Part shown: positions 10,374 to 21,900 of the stretch, in pieces | Layout: each line of letters opens with the position of its first letter | Position numbering within the stretch: position 1 is the stretch's first letter | Source of the DNA: Amphibalanus amphitrite | Taxonomy: Eukaryota > Arthropoda > Thecostraca > Balanomorpha > Balanidae | Assembly: GCF_019059575.1 (NCBI RefSeq) | Contig: NW_024881679.1 | Span: 372,001-436,000, forward strand | Reading direction: 5' to 3' | Length of the DNA: 64,000 nucleotides | The notes under the pieces: generated by a model | Seen by the model: only the letters and a program-made list of their open reading frames with translations | What the model was told of the DNA's origin: nothing | Database searches by the model: none | Program-made: the position numbers and the translations under genes

Positions 10374-12119
10374 TCTACACGAACACGTGGCTTGTTATCG
10401 TAGGCCGTGCTCCAGTGGGATGTCCAGCTTGCCTACTTGCCCGAGGTCCCATTTTTTAATGTTTATGCCTTGGCCCGGTATAGTTTGTGCCTGTTTCTTC
10501 TCATTGGCGGATGTCGACACATCCAAAGCTGGTTCGAGCTTCGAGGGACATGTGGGATTGACATTCAGTGAAGACACTTTACACAAAGTGTGGTTGTTAC
10601 TTCTCAGCCACGGCACATTTTTGCGTGGATGAGCTATATGCACAATTAACTATATGTAGTTAAGCACAATTACAGCTACATATACCTACCTATGCTTTTT
10701 ATATAACGCGGTTGATGGAAAGACATCCGCTTAACCCGCGACAACGCATCTCGATATCGCTAGGAGCGATTTGGAGGTGTGACTCATGTGCATTGCCAGG
10801 AAACTGTCCCGTTGTTATCGTCTCATGGCCCAAAACGAACCACGGACGTGCAGCGTGTCCGTCGGCACTGGAGGGGGCCTACGATCTGCCCCGTACCGGG
10901 CCAACGATAACAAACGGTCCCGTATACGACCCGGCCGGCCCGCTAACGGCCACCGCCGTCCGTCTGTCCCGTCGGAGCTGAAACGAGGACCATAAGGTGG
11001 CGTATCATGTGTAGAATATACCTGTCACTTAAACAGGAGTATTAATTTAATTGGCATCTTTGAATTTAATGTAAAAGACTTCATGGAATCATTCACCATT
11101 GAGCTGGAATGCAAACCGACGTATGCTAAATTGCTTCTTAAATGCACTGTCCCAGATCGGCAGTCGGCAGATATTCATTCGAACTGATATGTCCCCATCA
11201 CAATGACCTCAGTCTTTGGGATAAATTAGTCGGTGAGTTTGTTGAACCCGTTCTGCGAATCCCAGCCGACGGCAGACGGCAGACACCGGATCTCTGCACG
11301 GCCGCCGTGGCCGGACGCAGTGGGCGACGTGCAGTGCCGGAACTAGGCCGTGTTCGCACCGTGCCGTCAGCGGTCGTCTACGACCGATAAGGTGGCTTTG
11401 TTGGCGCCATGAGCGGCCTGGCAGACGGCTGGGAGCTGCGCGCGCACCTCCTCCAGGCCCTGGCGGCTGGAGCCAGCCCGGGGGTTCGTGCCGTGCAGCA
11501 GCTCGGCCAAGTTTGCAGAGGAGGACCGACTGGGGGCGGCGCCGGCTGTGCAGCGTCTCTGAACAGCACTCCGCGACCGCTCGAGGTCCTGGAAGTGCTT
11601 CTGGAAGGCGGCACTCCAGACTGAACAGAATGTGCTTCCATAAACAAATGATAACATTGTTGGTTGATGGTTGCAATAATATTCACTGCATTTTTTAATG
11701 TTGGTAACGCTATCGGTTCTCTTAAATTGTTTACGATGAATGAAATGTCGGTCTGAATTTTCATTCAGCATGAAATTTGCTCGGAAATTTCGTGATACAT
11801 TGGTTTATGAAAATCGGGAATAACAAGTGATTAATATGAGCTACAATCCCCAAAACCACGAAAAAATAAGAGATAGACGGAGCACACCCAGTCGCCAGGG
11901 GCCTATACAGACGGTACACAACAGTGCTGTGCAAAAAGTACCACAGGTGCACGGCTGAATAGGGAGGTTTTTTTTTCTTGTACTTAAGGGTTGGTACATA
12001 CCTAATGCCATTGAGCATGCTCGTACTCAGGTACGGTGGTACCGTACCTGCCTGAGTACACAGGTACGCCGCGCGAGGTACCTCAGGTACGTCCAGGTAC
12101 GGCGTCTGGACGGACTCAC

Positions 12120-12200
12120 CGCGGCGCTGGTGTGATGCAGCTGAAGCAGCAGCAACAGGCCCGCGGCCAGCGGCCGGCGCGGCGCGGCCATCCTCGCCAT
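12120..12200 (-). CDS. Col4a1: alpha-1-type collagen IV exon 1 (signal peptide)
   Basis: The ATG is at 12200 and the donor GCGGTGAGTCC follows after 27 codons, phase 0. It encodes MARMAAPRRPLAAG followed by LLLLLQLHHTSAA: a basic N-region, a Leu-rich core and an Ala cleavage site, an evident signal peptide. The next exon begins directly with the 7S cysteines. A second in-frame Met (residue 4) could also start. The layout mirrors exon 1 of vertebrate COL4A1. Confidence 0.9.
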
Positions 12201-12679
12201 GGGCGACGGCGGCGGGACGGTGCCGCCGGCAGCTACTCTCCGGCCGCGCGGCACACTGACCGGCGGCGCGCACAGCGCCCCCAGCCGGCGGCACCGGCGC
12301 GCCGGCACCGACGGAGGCGGGGCCTAACGGGCACACCACCGAAAAACTCACCGATTCAGGTCCTGTTATGTCACAGTAGGTGTAATTTTGAACATATAAC
12401 GTATCAGTGTGTTCTTTGGTGTTATCTGTGGCCGCTGGCGGCTGTAAGGAGCGGTGGTCGCCGTCACTATATTTTCGTGGGCGGTCGGCGCGCCGCTGGC
12501 GTCTCGGCTGGGGCGCGGCGGCAGAGTGGGCCCGGCCGCCCCGCGGAGAGGAGCAGCGCGCGCGCACCGCCGCTGAGCGCTCGTCGCCCGCTCGGCCGCC
12601 ACTCACCCCCTGTCCTGTGACGGCGCTCAACACGGAGCGGCATGCACTGCTGAAGTGAGCGCCGACTCGCAGGGGCATC
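12201..12679. promoter_or_regulatory. Shared bidirectional promoter region of the collagen IV pair
   Basis: This 479-bp gap lies between the two divergent start codons and must include both 5' UTRs. It is GC- and CpG-rich with GC-box-like GGGCGG near 12480. A TATA-like TATATTTT lies at 12468-12475. A three-codon upstream frame (ATG CAC TGC TGA) lies at 12642-12653 on the plus strand. Minus-strand GTGAGT motifs near 12350 and 12605 leave room for non-coding exons. Vertebrate COL4A1/COL4A2 use a similar short shared promoter. Transcription starts cannot be placed from sequence. Confidence 0.8.
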
Positions 12680-12714
12680 ATGGAGGTGACCAGCGCGCGA
12701 CCGGCGCTGCTCGG
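12680..12714 (+). CDS. Col4a2: alpha-2-type collagen IV exon 1 (signal peptide, first part)
   Basis: The ATG at 12680 opens 35 coding bases (MEVTSARPALLG, the last codon split) before the donor CTCGGGTGAGT, phase 2. It was found by seeking a start opposite the alpha-1-type gene. Its frame continues exactly into the 46-bp exon at 18656. Together they give a hydrophobic signal peptide of 27 residues, the same number as the alpha-1-type exon 1. Confidence 0.82.
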
Positions 12715-13008
12715 GTGAGTACCCGTAGTGGGACGTCAGGCGCTACCGAGACGTGAGGCGGCGATGGGCTGTTGCCGACCGCCGTGGCCGACTTGTGTGC
12801 CACATGGGTAGGAGCGGAATACGCGGCTCAGTGGTGGTCTCTCCCTAGCTGGCGTCTCGCGTGCCGGGCCCAAGTGTTGCTCTGCTCCGTGTTCGATGGC
12901 GATGACATATGGGGCCTGTTCCAGCGCATCCAGAAACTTCCAGAAAGCTCTAGAATTCTCCAGAGAGCGTTCCAGCGCCTCCATAAAGCTCCAGAAAGCT
13001 CTCGCCAA

Positions 13009-13050
13009 CATAGAGATCTTATATACATACATGTATATAAAATCTCTATG
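13009..13050. repeat. Short hairpin
   Basis: CATAGAGAT followed by TTATATACAT is mirrored by ATGTATATAA and ATCTCTATG, an almost perfect 42-bp palindrome. It is embedded in a CTCCAGAA-rich stretch (12925-13130). Confidence 0.8.
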
Positions 13051-14540
13051 CTCGCCAAAGCTCCAGCAACCTCCAGTAGCCTCCAGAGAGTTGAGAGGTC
13101 CACATTTCTCTGGAGGCTCTGGTCTACAATTATGGCGCAGCCGCGCACATTTGACAATTATGAATGTAAGCAAATGGCTTTTGACTGTTAACTTTACAAT
13201 TTGAATGTAAAGAAAATTACATCACAATTATTTGTAAATCTTTCTTACTAAAATAAAAAACAAATGTTGTTTTTCAAGAGTGAACCATCTTCATTCCGTG
13301 ACACCAATCTCCAGAAATATCCAGATTGCGTTCCAGCGACTCCAGTAAAACTTCTGGTAGAGCCTCGAGTCAAGAATTTCTACTGGAGGCGTTGGAACAG
13401 GCCCATGCTTTTTTTGCTATTTATAGTATAACAACGTGTAGTTATATCAAACGATTTTCTGTTGATAGTTTTGATCTAATCATTACTTAAAAGTTAAATA
13501 TATAAGCCGAATGCACACACGTAGTTTGCCAGCATAGCTTCGTTGCTAGGTCATTTGTTCTGCGTTTGATGTATAAGTTACATTAATGCTATTCGCTATC
13601 TCACAGTAAATAGACGCGCTTTCCTAATCCGCTGCCAGACGAAACGGGAATCTCGCGCAACCTTATACAAATTAATTCCAATAAGTAATTCCAATTTTTG
13701 GGGTGACGTCTTTCACATAGGGTGGTGTAAAACAGTCAAGGTGTGAAGGCAACAAATGACGTTCGAAAGCTTTCGGAGTCTCGATAGAAACACCACAAAA
13801 TGAGGCAACGAAAGTGCTGTTAGGTATGGGCAACGTGGGTCCCTACCTATTTAACTAGTTTAGATGCCCCAAATTTGCCTTTCTCGTTAAACTCTGGCCT
13901 CCTTCTTGTTATACTTCTTGTGGTCAAATTGTCCGTAGCTCAGTTTTATTACAGCTAGAAGTGGATCACTAATTCACCCTATCCACACCAGTCAGTGAAG
14001 AGAGCTCTTGTGGAAACACACCCCTCGAGATAGCTGTTTGGACGGCTGAATGACCCAGGGTATATTGAATTAGGGTATATTGAATTAGGAATGACCTGTC
14101 CACCTCTCTGGTGCCTGGGCCACGAACGTTTTTACTACTCTGGTGCAATAGTCGCGGCAGTGCCACCAGTGAAATATCTCCCCCTGACCCTTTCCTCATA
14201 CGGGTTTCTTGTTCCTCATCGGCCTTAACACGCGCATGACTGAGGTGCTCGACCCCCTCGAGAGCCCCCTCTCGTTTTTCTGCAATATCCCCTAGGCCGT
14301 GAAACGCATCGACACAACCCTTTCAGTACTTTCAGCTGCATAAATTTGACACAGGTGTCCAAATAAAATCCTGTAACTATCATAGGCCAGCCGGAAATAC
14401 GCTGAATTACGCCTTGTTCGGAAGATTTTGATGCAAAACATGGTTCTACGGCAATCCTTCTCAAGAGCCGAGTTTTTTTTGTAAGCTAACATTGATTTGT
14501 TCTTATATGAAGTGTGCGATGGGATGCCTATGATAGGTGC

Positions 14541-15045
14541 TTAAAGGGACTATCCCACCTTCTAAAATGTTGTTAAAACCACTTAAATTGTGCCCGAGTT
14601 TATAGATTGGATGACCAGGAACACGGTTCTGGCATTTATTTTTCATTAAACATCTTAGGCTTCCCATATTCCAAACACAAACTTTCAAATATGTGACGTC
14701 ACAGCCCAAAATTACCTCCTTCCCCAGGCCACATTACTGTCATGAAGCTGATTCTTTTTACTCTGTAGGCACCACAACAAAGTTCAGACCAAGTTTTAAG
14801 CGATTTTTCAACGAACAAACCCATTTAAATCAGAATGACTAAACGAGGTGACGTCACACTAACGGTCGCTCCATGTTGAAGATAGGGCCTTGTACAAGGC
14901 CCATTTTCAAATGAAGGGAACGAATTTCTTCAACACCAAGAGGCCGCGGGGGTTGCAACCTAGATAGATAGTGGTTTCTGAACCTCGCCGCAAACTTGGC
15001 TATCTCAACTCAAACCCCATGTTAAAGGTGGGATAGTCCCTTTAA
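14541..15045. mobile_element. TTAA-flanked MITE, second family (member 2)
   Basis: Ends read TTAAAGGGACTATCCCACCT and, inverted, AGGTGGGATAGTCCCTTTAA, with TTAA on both sides. The right subterminal sequence (GGCTATCTCAACTCAAA) is shared with 17127-17623. Non-autonomous, 505 bp. Confidence 0.85.
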
Positions 15046-15339
15046 CATAACCTAATGACGCTCGACTTTAAAGTGCTGTAGTGATCTGTAAAAAAGTCGA
15101 CTTGTTTATGAAACAAAAAGGCATTCGTATTCCTAGGAATCCGACACAGGGTGCAGGGTGCACTATCACTCCCGTCCCTGATGGTGGAGCCACTCGCCAT
15201 GGGCGCTCGGCGAACAGCAGCTCTGAGCGGGTTGATCTCGGTGGCACGTGGAGTGGGAAGTAATCGTGGCACGTGGAGTATGTAATCTATGTAGTCTCGA
15301 GACACCCACTTGGGGGCGGGTTAGGCATAAGTCTCCCCT

Positions 15340-15944
15340 TTAACCCGGCGGCCGCTGGGCCTCCGCGCCACCCGCCGGCCGCTGGGGGGGGGGGGGCATA
15401 TAGTTGCCCCCCCTTTACTTCTGCGACGATATCGTCGCAACGCGAAGAGATAGAGAAGCGAAACTTTGCACATATCTTCCTGAATACCTAGCCGAGGTTG
15501 TGTCCAAATTTGGTGTTGATCCCATTTGAAATGACGTCACAGTGACGTCATAAGTGAAATTATAGATTTGCGACTCTCATATTCCTCACGATACATCAGA
15601 TATACGGGACCGAATATAAAGGACCGATTATTGGTCAGAAACTAGATGGAAGTGTAGTTAGATGTTTTAGGATGACAGCAGGTGCTGTCTAGTTCATTTA
15701 CAGTTGATTTTCATGCTCAGCGTCATCAGAAACGGTCCATATCGGAAAACGGCAAAACTTTATGACGTCACTGTGACGTCATCTTAGGTGCTACAACCAC
15801 CAAACTTTCCACAAACATTGCCTAGGTATTCATTTGAAGCTATGTTAAGTTTCACGTTCGTAGGTCATCAGGTTTCGGAGATATTTCACAAAACGTAAAG
15901 GGGGGGCAACTTTATGCCCCCCCCCCCAGCGGCTCGTGGGTTAA
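15340..15944. mobile_element. piggyBac-like TTAA MITE (A1)
   Basis: TTAACCCGGCGGCCGCTGG at the left and TTAACCCACGAGCCGCTGG, inverted, at the right. Inside each end is a G-run, a tip (GCATATAGTTGC left, GCATAAAGTTGC right) and a C-run. The left end repeats the GGCCGCTGG motif after a spacer of about 30 bp, so it is the long end. 605 bp, no transposase. Its right TTAA is shared with the next element. Confidence 0.85.
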
Positions 15945-17130
15945 CCCGGCCGGGCCCGGGGGGTAATCCCAACCACCGCAGCCCGGGGGGGGCGTTTTTC
16001 GCCCCCCCTTGTCTAACTCCGTAAATAAGGGAGCTACGGAAACAAAAGCGATACCAAACGAAAGGTCCTTACGAGACGATTCTAATGCACCTAAAATTTT
16101 TGACCTCAGGTCAATTTTCAAGGTCAGAGGTCTAGGTCAAAGACCAAAACCGGCACATGTGTAGTGATCTCAAAGTAAGCCTTCTAGAGGACGGCAGGCT
16201 GCATCAAACCGGCAAAATTGGGTGTCAAACGAAAGAAGAGAATCTGAGGATTCTGAAAATGTGCTCCAAATAAAAGGTCAAGGTCAAGGTCACGCTCAAA
16301 ATTGACCTCAAACTTGGCACTTTTTCGCACATCTTGCGTGCTAACTTCCAAGATGTTTTGAAATGTTTTGAGGCTTATCAGTTCCCTATTTGTGGTTCAT
16401 CTTAGGATACAAGGCTGCTCAAAGGTCAAGGTCACAGAAGAGTATCCCTGCTAGAGGCTATTTCACTGATTCAAGTAAGCAATAATAAATAAGACAATTT
16501 TGCCATCCGGAAGCTCTAAATGAATGCTTAGAGGAAAATAGATGCCAGATTCGTGATCAGCGGGTACAAATCCATCATAAACGACCTTTCATGTGTCAAG
16601 GTCAACCAGAGGTCATTCGAGGTCACATGAGGTCAACATGAAACTTGACCTTTTCCGAACAAAATATATATCATTCGACGCGGCTTGACAAGGCGAATGC
16701 GATGGTACCACTGCCGTAGCTCTAGGACCATTTTTGTCAAAGTTATTTGCGAAAAACTAAAACCACATTTCGGGGTCGTTGACCTGACCTCTGACCTCAG
16801 GTCACCAAAACTATTTTTCTATTTTTCTCTAGGTCAAACGCTACACAGCCGTGCTCGTAATTTGTCTTTAGCTCTAAAACTCTATTTTTAGCAGCTATTT
16901 GAAATTTGCGTCTGTGACGCCGAAGTTTGCCGTGCAGGGGTCTAGAAAAATAGATCTTGTGACGTCATCAAGGGGGCTAGGTCCAAATTTTTTACTTCAG
17001 AAGATGTCAAATTGATGGGAGAAAAGGTACTGAAAGTTTCGCCTTTCTATCCCTAAGCGTTCGGGAGTTATCGCAAATATTCGCCAGGGGGGGGGGGGCG
17101 AAAAACGCCCCCCGGGCCCGCGAGGGTTAA
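15941..17130. mobile_element. piggyBac-like TTAA MITE (A2)
   Basis: The ends start TTAACCCGGCCGGGCCCGGG and, inverted, TTAACCCTCGCGGGCCCGGG. Both lead inward to a G-run, GCGTTTTTCGC and a C-run. The left end is the long-spacer end. The interior is rich in AGGTCA, including three head-to-tail copies at 16275-16292, and has the core motif ATATCATTCGACGCG near 16670. About 1190 bp, no open transposase. Confidence 0.87.
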
Positions 17131-17623
17131 AGGGACCCTCCCACCTTCAAAAAAGTTAATGAATTGGCATGAAAGTGATGTCCCTTGGTTCAGAAAGGGC
17201 GAAAACGAATATCTACCAAATTTCACCGAAAAATATTCACTGGTTTTCAAGATATTAGGCTTTTACTTTTGTTTACTATTTGGGATCTCCCCTGTTACTA
17301 GCGACTTTATTTGGAAGCAATAATTTGGCAGCCTTAAAGTGCGGCAGACGTTGCGCGCAAAGCAGCGTATACCACCACGTGTTAACGATGGTTTTAGTCT
17401 AAGATTTAAAAATCGTTAGGTCTCCGCTGACGTCACAAATTCTAAGGGGGCATTCCAATGCATTAGCCCCTTAGAATCCGAAAACTGCAAGTTTGAAATT
17501 CCATATCTTCGAATTAAAGCATTTTTCGATGTTGTGAGTGCCCAAACCGGTATTTGCAGGCCATGGCCACCAATTTGGCTATCTCAACTCAAAACTAATG
17601 TTAAGGTGGGAGTGTCCCTTTAA
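17127..17623. mobile_element. TTAA-flanked MITE, second family (member 3)
   Basis: The left end TTAAAGGGACCCTCCCACCT shares its TTAA with the preceding element. The right end, inverted, reads TTAAAGGGACACTCCCACCT. Right inner sequence GGCTATCTCAACTCAAAA matches 14541-15045. 497 bp, non-autonomous. Confidence 0.83.
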
Positions 17624-18655
17624 CGCGTGTCGCGTCTCAAATATAGCGACACGTGAATGTGTGACACGTATAGAAAGGGAGTAAACTCTCCAAGAAAGTG
17701 CTGATACTGCCCCTCAATAACGGATCGACCCTCTGGTATGGGTCGTTCATCAGGATTCAGGTGGTCCCCCTCCATGAATTGGCCACCAGGCACCAACATT
17801 AAAATGTGACAGTTGATCATTTCTTATTATTTCATTCTGCTATATGTTGGTGACCATAAATCATAATACCTTAATTGTTATTTGTTTTTGTTAAATATGC
17901 AGGTTTCCTCTCTTCACTCTTGCATACTGAATTTTGACCTTGCATTTAAATGGGTTAGTCGAGATCGTATGACAAGAACAGATACCTATCAGAAATCGCT
18001 ACCTCGAACTACGAATGTCGGTCTCCCAATTAACTAGCCAATAAATAGACCTCCATATACCGCTATATGCGGCATACAAAGGTCTATGCTACATTGCTAC
18101 AACATTTACAATACAACTCTCCTTGCAACTCGGCGGGGTGAATTGTGCACTGTGATCTGTAGTCACTGCTGACGTGTGATTTTGATAGTTTGCTATGTGT
18201 AACGCCTGGCAAGTGTGGCTAATGTGGGAAGACGTGACCTTTACAATGCTTTTTGCTTTAGCTTATTGAACGTTGGTGTGCTTGCTTCATCGCATTTGCA
18301 TTTGAGAGAAACATAGGTCAGTTACATGCCTTTGACACCTACTTTACCATTTTCGAAGCATTCTTAACACTTCCGTCTCTTATTGAATTTGTCTTATTGA
18401 ATTCAGTCAAACAAAGTTACATGCATAACGTCCGAAACCAACTTTATTCGCAATCAGGGGACCAACAGCCACTCAACCATGCCTCTTCCTCGTGCAGACA
18501 GTGTACCCACGTGTGTGCCAGACTGGTCCCACTTTAGGAGAGCGGGCAACAATGAACATTGCTAACATTGATTCGAAACCGCGCAATGCCCGTATTGTTC
18601 TAGGCGGAGACTGCATCCCTCGTCTGTGTGTTTGACGGTTGGGCTCTGTTGGCAG

Positions 18656-18701
18656 GGCGCTGGCGATAGTTTTGTGCGCCCTGACTGTTGTTGCCGACCC
18701 G
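18656..18701 (+). CDS. Col4a2: alpha-2-type collagen IV exon 2 (signal peptide, second part)
   Basis: The acceptor CTCTGTTGGCAG and donor CCCGGTGAGTACC bound 46 bp. The first base completes Gly-12; then ALAIVLCALTVVADP follows in frame, phase 0 at the end. Joined to exon 1 this gives a clear hydrophobic core with a likely cleavage after VVA. The next exon continues QYSLSG. The exon is too short for length-based gene finding. The exact frame fit on both sides is the main evidence. Confidence 0.82.
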
Positions 18702-18919
18702 GTGAGTACCTGGCTAATGGCCACACACAATCGAGTATAACTTTGAACTGGTTTATATTGTTTGGTTATTCAACATAGCCTGAAGGCTATGTTTGAAGGA
18801 ACATGACCTTTTGTGAAAATATGACTTTTTGCCTCGCCAATATGCTAACATTAGGTATTTTCGTAGTTCACAAATTTTGATTTCGTGGGATGATCCAATT
18901 GCTACCGTTTATTTATTTA

Positions 18920-21900
18920 TTTGTCCCCACTGCAGGGGGTGATCTACTTCCCAGCCGATCTCTCATCCCCGATCGTCTCCGCTGAACCCCCGCGGCCTGC
19001 AGCGCGGCCAACTGACAAACACAGCACGTCCCGGCGGCCGGGCGGGCGGTGTTCCAGGCCGACCCCGAGCTGGCCGAGCCGGGGCGGGGGCGGCTGTGAG
19101 TCAGGCTGGCGTCCGTCCAGTGCCGCCGCCGCCGCCGAGCTGTTGACATTGCGGACTTCTCGCCGTCCTCCGGCCGCCCCCGCCCCCGCCCCCGCCCCCG
19201 CCCCCGCCCCCGCCCCCGCTGCGCCGTCTGGGGCTGGTGTTGGTGCAGCTGCACAGAGAGCACGGCGGCCCCATCCGGTCCCGTCCGGCCCGCTGTCCGC
19301 AGCGCGTTCCGTCAGTCCTCTGCAGTCACATCCACACAGTACAGCCTCAGACACACTGCGGGGACGGCAGTCCGGTCTCAGACACACTGCGGGGACGGGC
19401 AGTCGGTCACAGTTCGGTCTTTGACACGCCGCGAGCAGGACCGTCTGCCTGGCCTCAAGAATGCTACAGCTCGTGTACCTAAAGTCACTCATTGCAGCGT
19501 CTCGCTAAAAGTCTGTTCATTACAGTCCGTCAACCCGAAGTCAGTTTCAGTACAGTTGGTGTGCGCTGAGTCAGTTACATGTCAGCCCGTCTGCTCTGAG
19601 CCAGTTACGTTACTGTCCTGTTTGTTCAGTCTCGCCAGTCACTCTTCAAAGTCGTCATCCTAAGTAACCGAGGCGCGCCTCACGATCGTCCGTGACCGCC
19701 GGAGAGCCGCCTGTGACCGCAAGGCCTCTGGCGCCGGCCAGCGGACCCACGCGGCATCTCGGGCAGGTCCGGTTCACTCTGTGACCCGGGCTATCGCCCT
19801 CGGGCGGCCGAGGCACGTGCCGCAGGGCCGCCGCGCCGCCGCCGCGCCGCTCCACTCTCAGCTGGTCGGCGCTCGGTGACGAAATCGCCCGGTCTCGGCC
19901 GGTATAGCGGCACGCCCGGTGCAGTGTGTGGCGTGTGGCTATCCATCTCCCTCTCACGGCCGGTGACCGAGGCGGGGTCACTGCCCCCCCCCCCCCCCCG
20001 CGGCACCAGCCAGGTCGCTCAGAGGGTACAGCTGCTCCGTTAGGTCACCGACGGAGCGGGACGGATGTGTCTGCGGCTAGCCCGCCGCCAGCTGGACCCG
20101 CCGCCCCCTCCTCCGCTCGCGGTGCCCCCGCCCCCGCTCGCCGCCCCCGCCGCTGCAGGCGGAGTGTTGCACAGCTGCGTGAGTTCACGACAAAGTCGCA
20201 TATTGTGCGGACCGGGCCCGGATCTCTGTCCCTTCCTCTGTATGAAATACTGACGTCAACATTGGTCTCGGTCGAATCTGGATTCGCTCTGTGGTGGATA
20301 GAAGCGCTCCTTGTTGACTCGGAGCTGAAGATTTGCTCTTGCCTTCTAAATGCCCATACCGTCATCCCTATGTTGATGTGTTTGACTTCTGGCTTCGATT
20401 TGTGTTATTTAGCGTCGTATGAAACACGAGAATTACGGCAAATCCTTGGCTACACTACCTTAGCAACTAGCAAAGAGCAAAGGTAAAGTAAAGAGTAGCA
20501 CAGAGTTAGGTACTCTGCTCTTATCATTCATGATCAACTGATAGGCATGAATGTAAACGTTGCAGTCTTGATGTTATCTCGGCTCGTTGCTATACATACT
20601 CTGTATGCGTTCCCGATGTGTACTGTCTCGAGGTTGTCAGCGTAACGGTCGTAAAAAGCAACAGACTGATCACAATGCAAACATGCACATCGGCTCAACG
20701 GCAGTCTCAAACAAGCGTTTGCGTGGATGGCGTCCTGTGCCAGCTCGAAAAATCTTCAAATTTTATGATAAGACGATTTGTTCATGGTATGTGTGGCGCA
20801 GATAAGGCTCATTCAGTCTGAACGGCGCCGATATGGGCACTCAGAGACGGCGGCTCCGATAGTGGCGCAGATAGACGGGCCTGTCGATATGGCGAACGCC
20901 GATTTTCTGAAGAGTGCGTTAGCGGAGGCCCATGAATTGTGTGTTCTACTGCCTTATTTTGATGGTCATTGACCGGGATAACGCTCAAGTTTCCTGATCG
21001 CCAAATCGACTGCCGCTGACGGCCCAATCTGAGGCTACAATCGGCTCAACTGTTTGTGAATGGCTTGGCAACAAGCCTGCACCGCTCTATCACTGTGCCA
21101 TTACGGAACGTGGCGGCAGAGTGACATGTCGCCAATCGACGGCGCTACAAGCTCGGAGACAGACGACTGACGGGGTGAAACATAACGGCCGATCCGTCAG
21201 GGAGAACCAACAGCGCTGTCAGACTCCACAGAGCTGTCAGCTGGATTCCCGAAGTGACAGGCCACTCTCTAGTTTCCCACGTGGAGGATAGGCCGGCCGA
21301 CGCACTGGGGCACCGCCCGTCCCCTCCCCCTCCGTCGAGGCGCGGCCCACTATTTCGGGGCGGGCTGCGCGCAGTCCGTCGGTCGCGGGTGGTCGCCGCT
21401 CCTCAGAGGCGCTCTCAGTTCAAACGTATATCTGCGGCGCTGTATGTGGGTCAGCGGGCGGCCGAGCGGCGCGTTTCGTCGGCCGGGGCGCTGAGTTCCG
21501 GATACCGCGGGGGCGGGGGCGGCCGGCAGATGCCCCCAGGTCGGCCGGGACGCTGGCGCCGGCGCTCATGACGCGATGGTCGGTCGCGGCCGCCAGCGAA
21601 CACGGCCGGCTGTTTACACGGTCCGACATCCGACTCCGGCCCGGTGCAGGCTGCACAGAGTTCTCAGACGCCGCCCCCGCCCCCGCCCCCGCCGCCGCCG
21701 CCGCCGCCAGTGCACCAGACCGTCCCACACCAGCCGAGCAGGATGGTCTCAGACTCGCTGAAGGCGCCCAGCCGTGCCGTATTGTGCAACGGAACCAATC
21801 ATTGGTTATGGAAGTGATGAATAATTAATTTGCGGGCGTCTATGCACTCCTTGCTTCACCCGTAGATCACAGATGAACTCGCTCACTCGCTGCACTGGCT

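Larger units (their letters stand above)
7517..12119 (-). other. alpha-1-type intron 1
   Basis: 4.6 kb between the signal-peptide exon and the 7S exon. It holds GC-rich patches (8.2-9.1 kb, 11.2-11.6 kb), a G-run near 9333, a hairpin repeat at 9826-10058 and a GGC run at 10345. First introns of collagen genes often carry enhancers, but none can be identified here from sequence alone. No convincing coding exon was found. Confidence 0.7.
12715..18655 (+). other. alpha-2-type intron 1
   Basis: 5.9 kb. It contains a small hairpin (13009-13050), a TTAA element (14541-15045) and a chain of three abutting TTAA elements (15340-17623). No coding exon was found inside it. Confidence 0.75.

Noticed and set aside
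11761-12681. 306-residue minus-strand frame across the promoter
   Set aside because: It runs through the intron, the signal-peptide exon and the promoter gap in a different frame and resembles no known protein.
18944-19492. 182-residue Gly/Ala-rich minus-strand frame
   Set aside because: Driven by the CCCCCG repeat and high GC; no domain or splice support.
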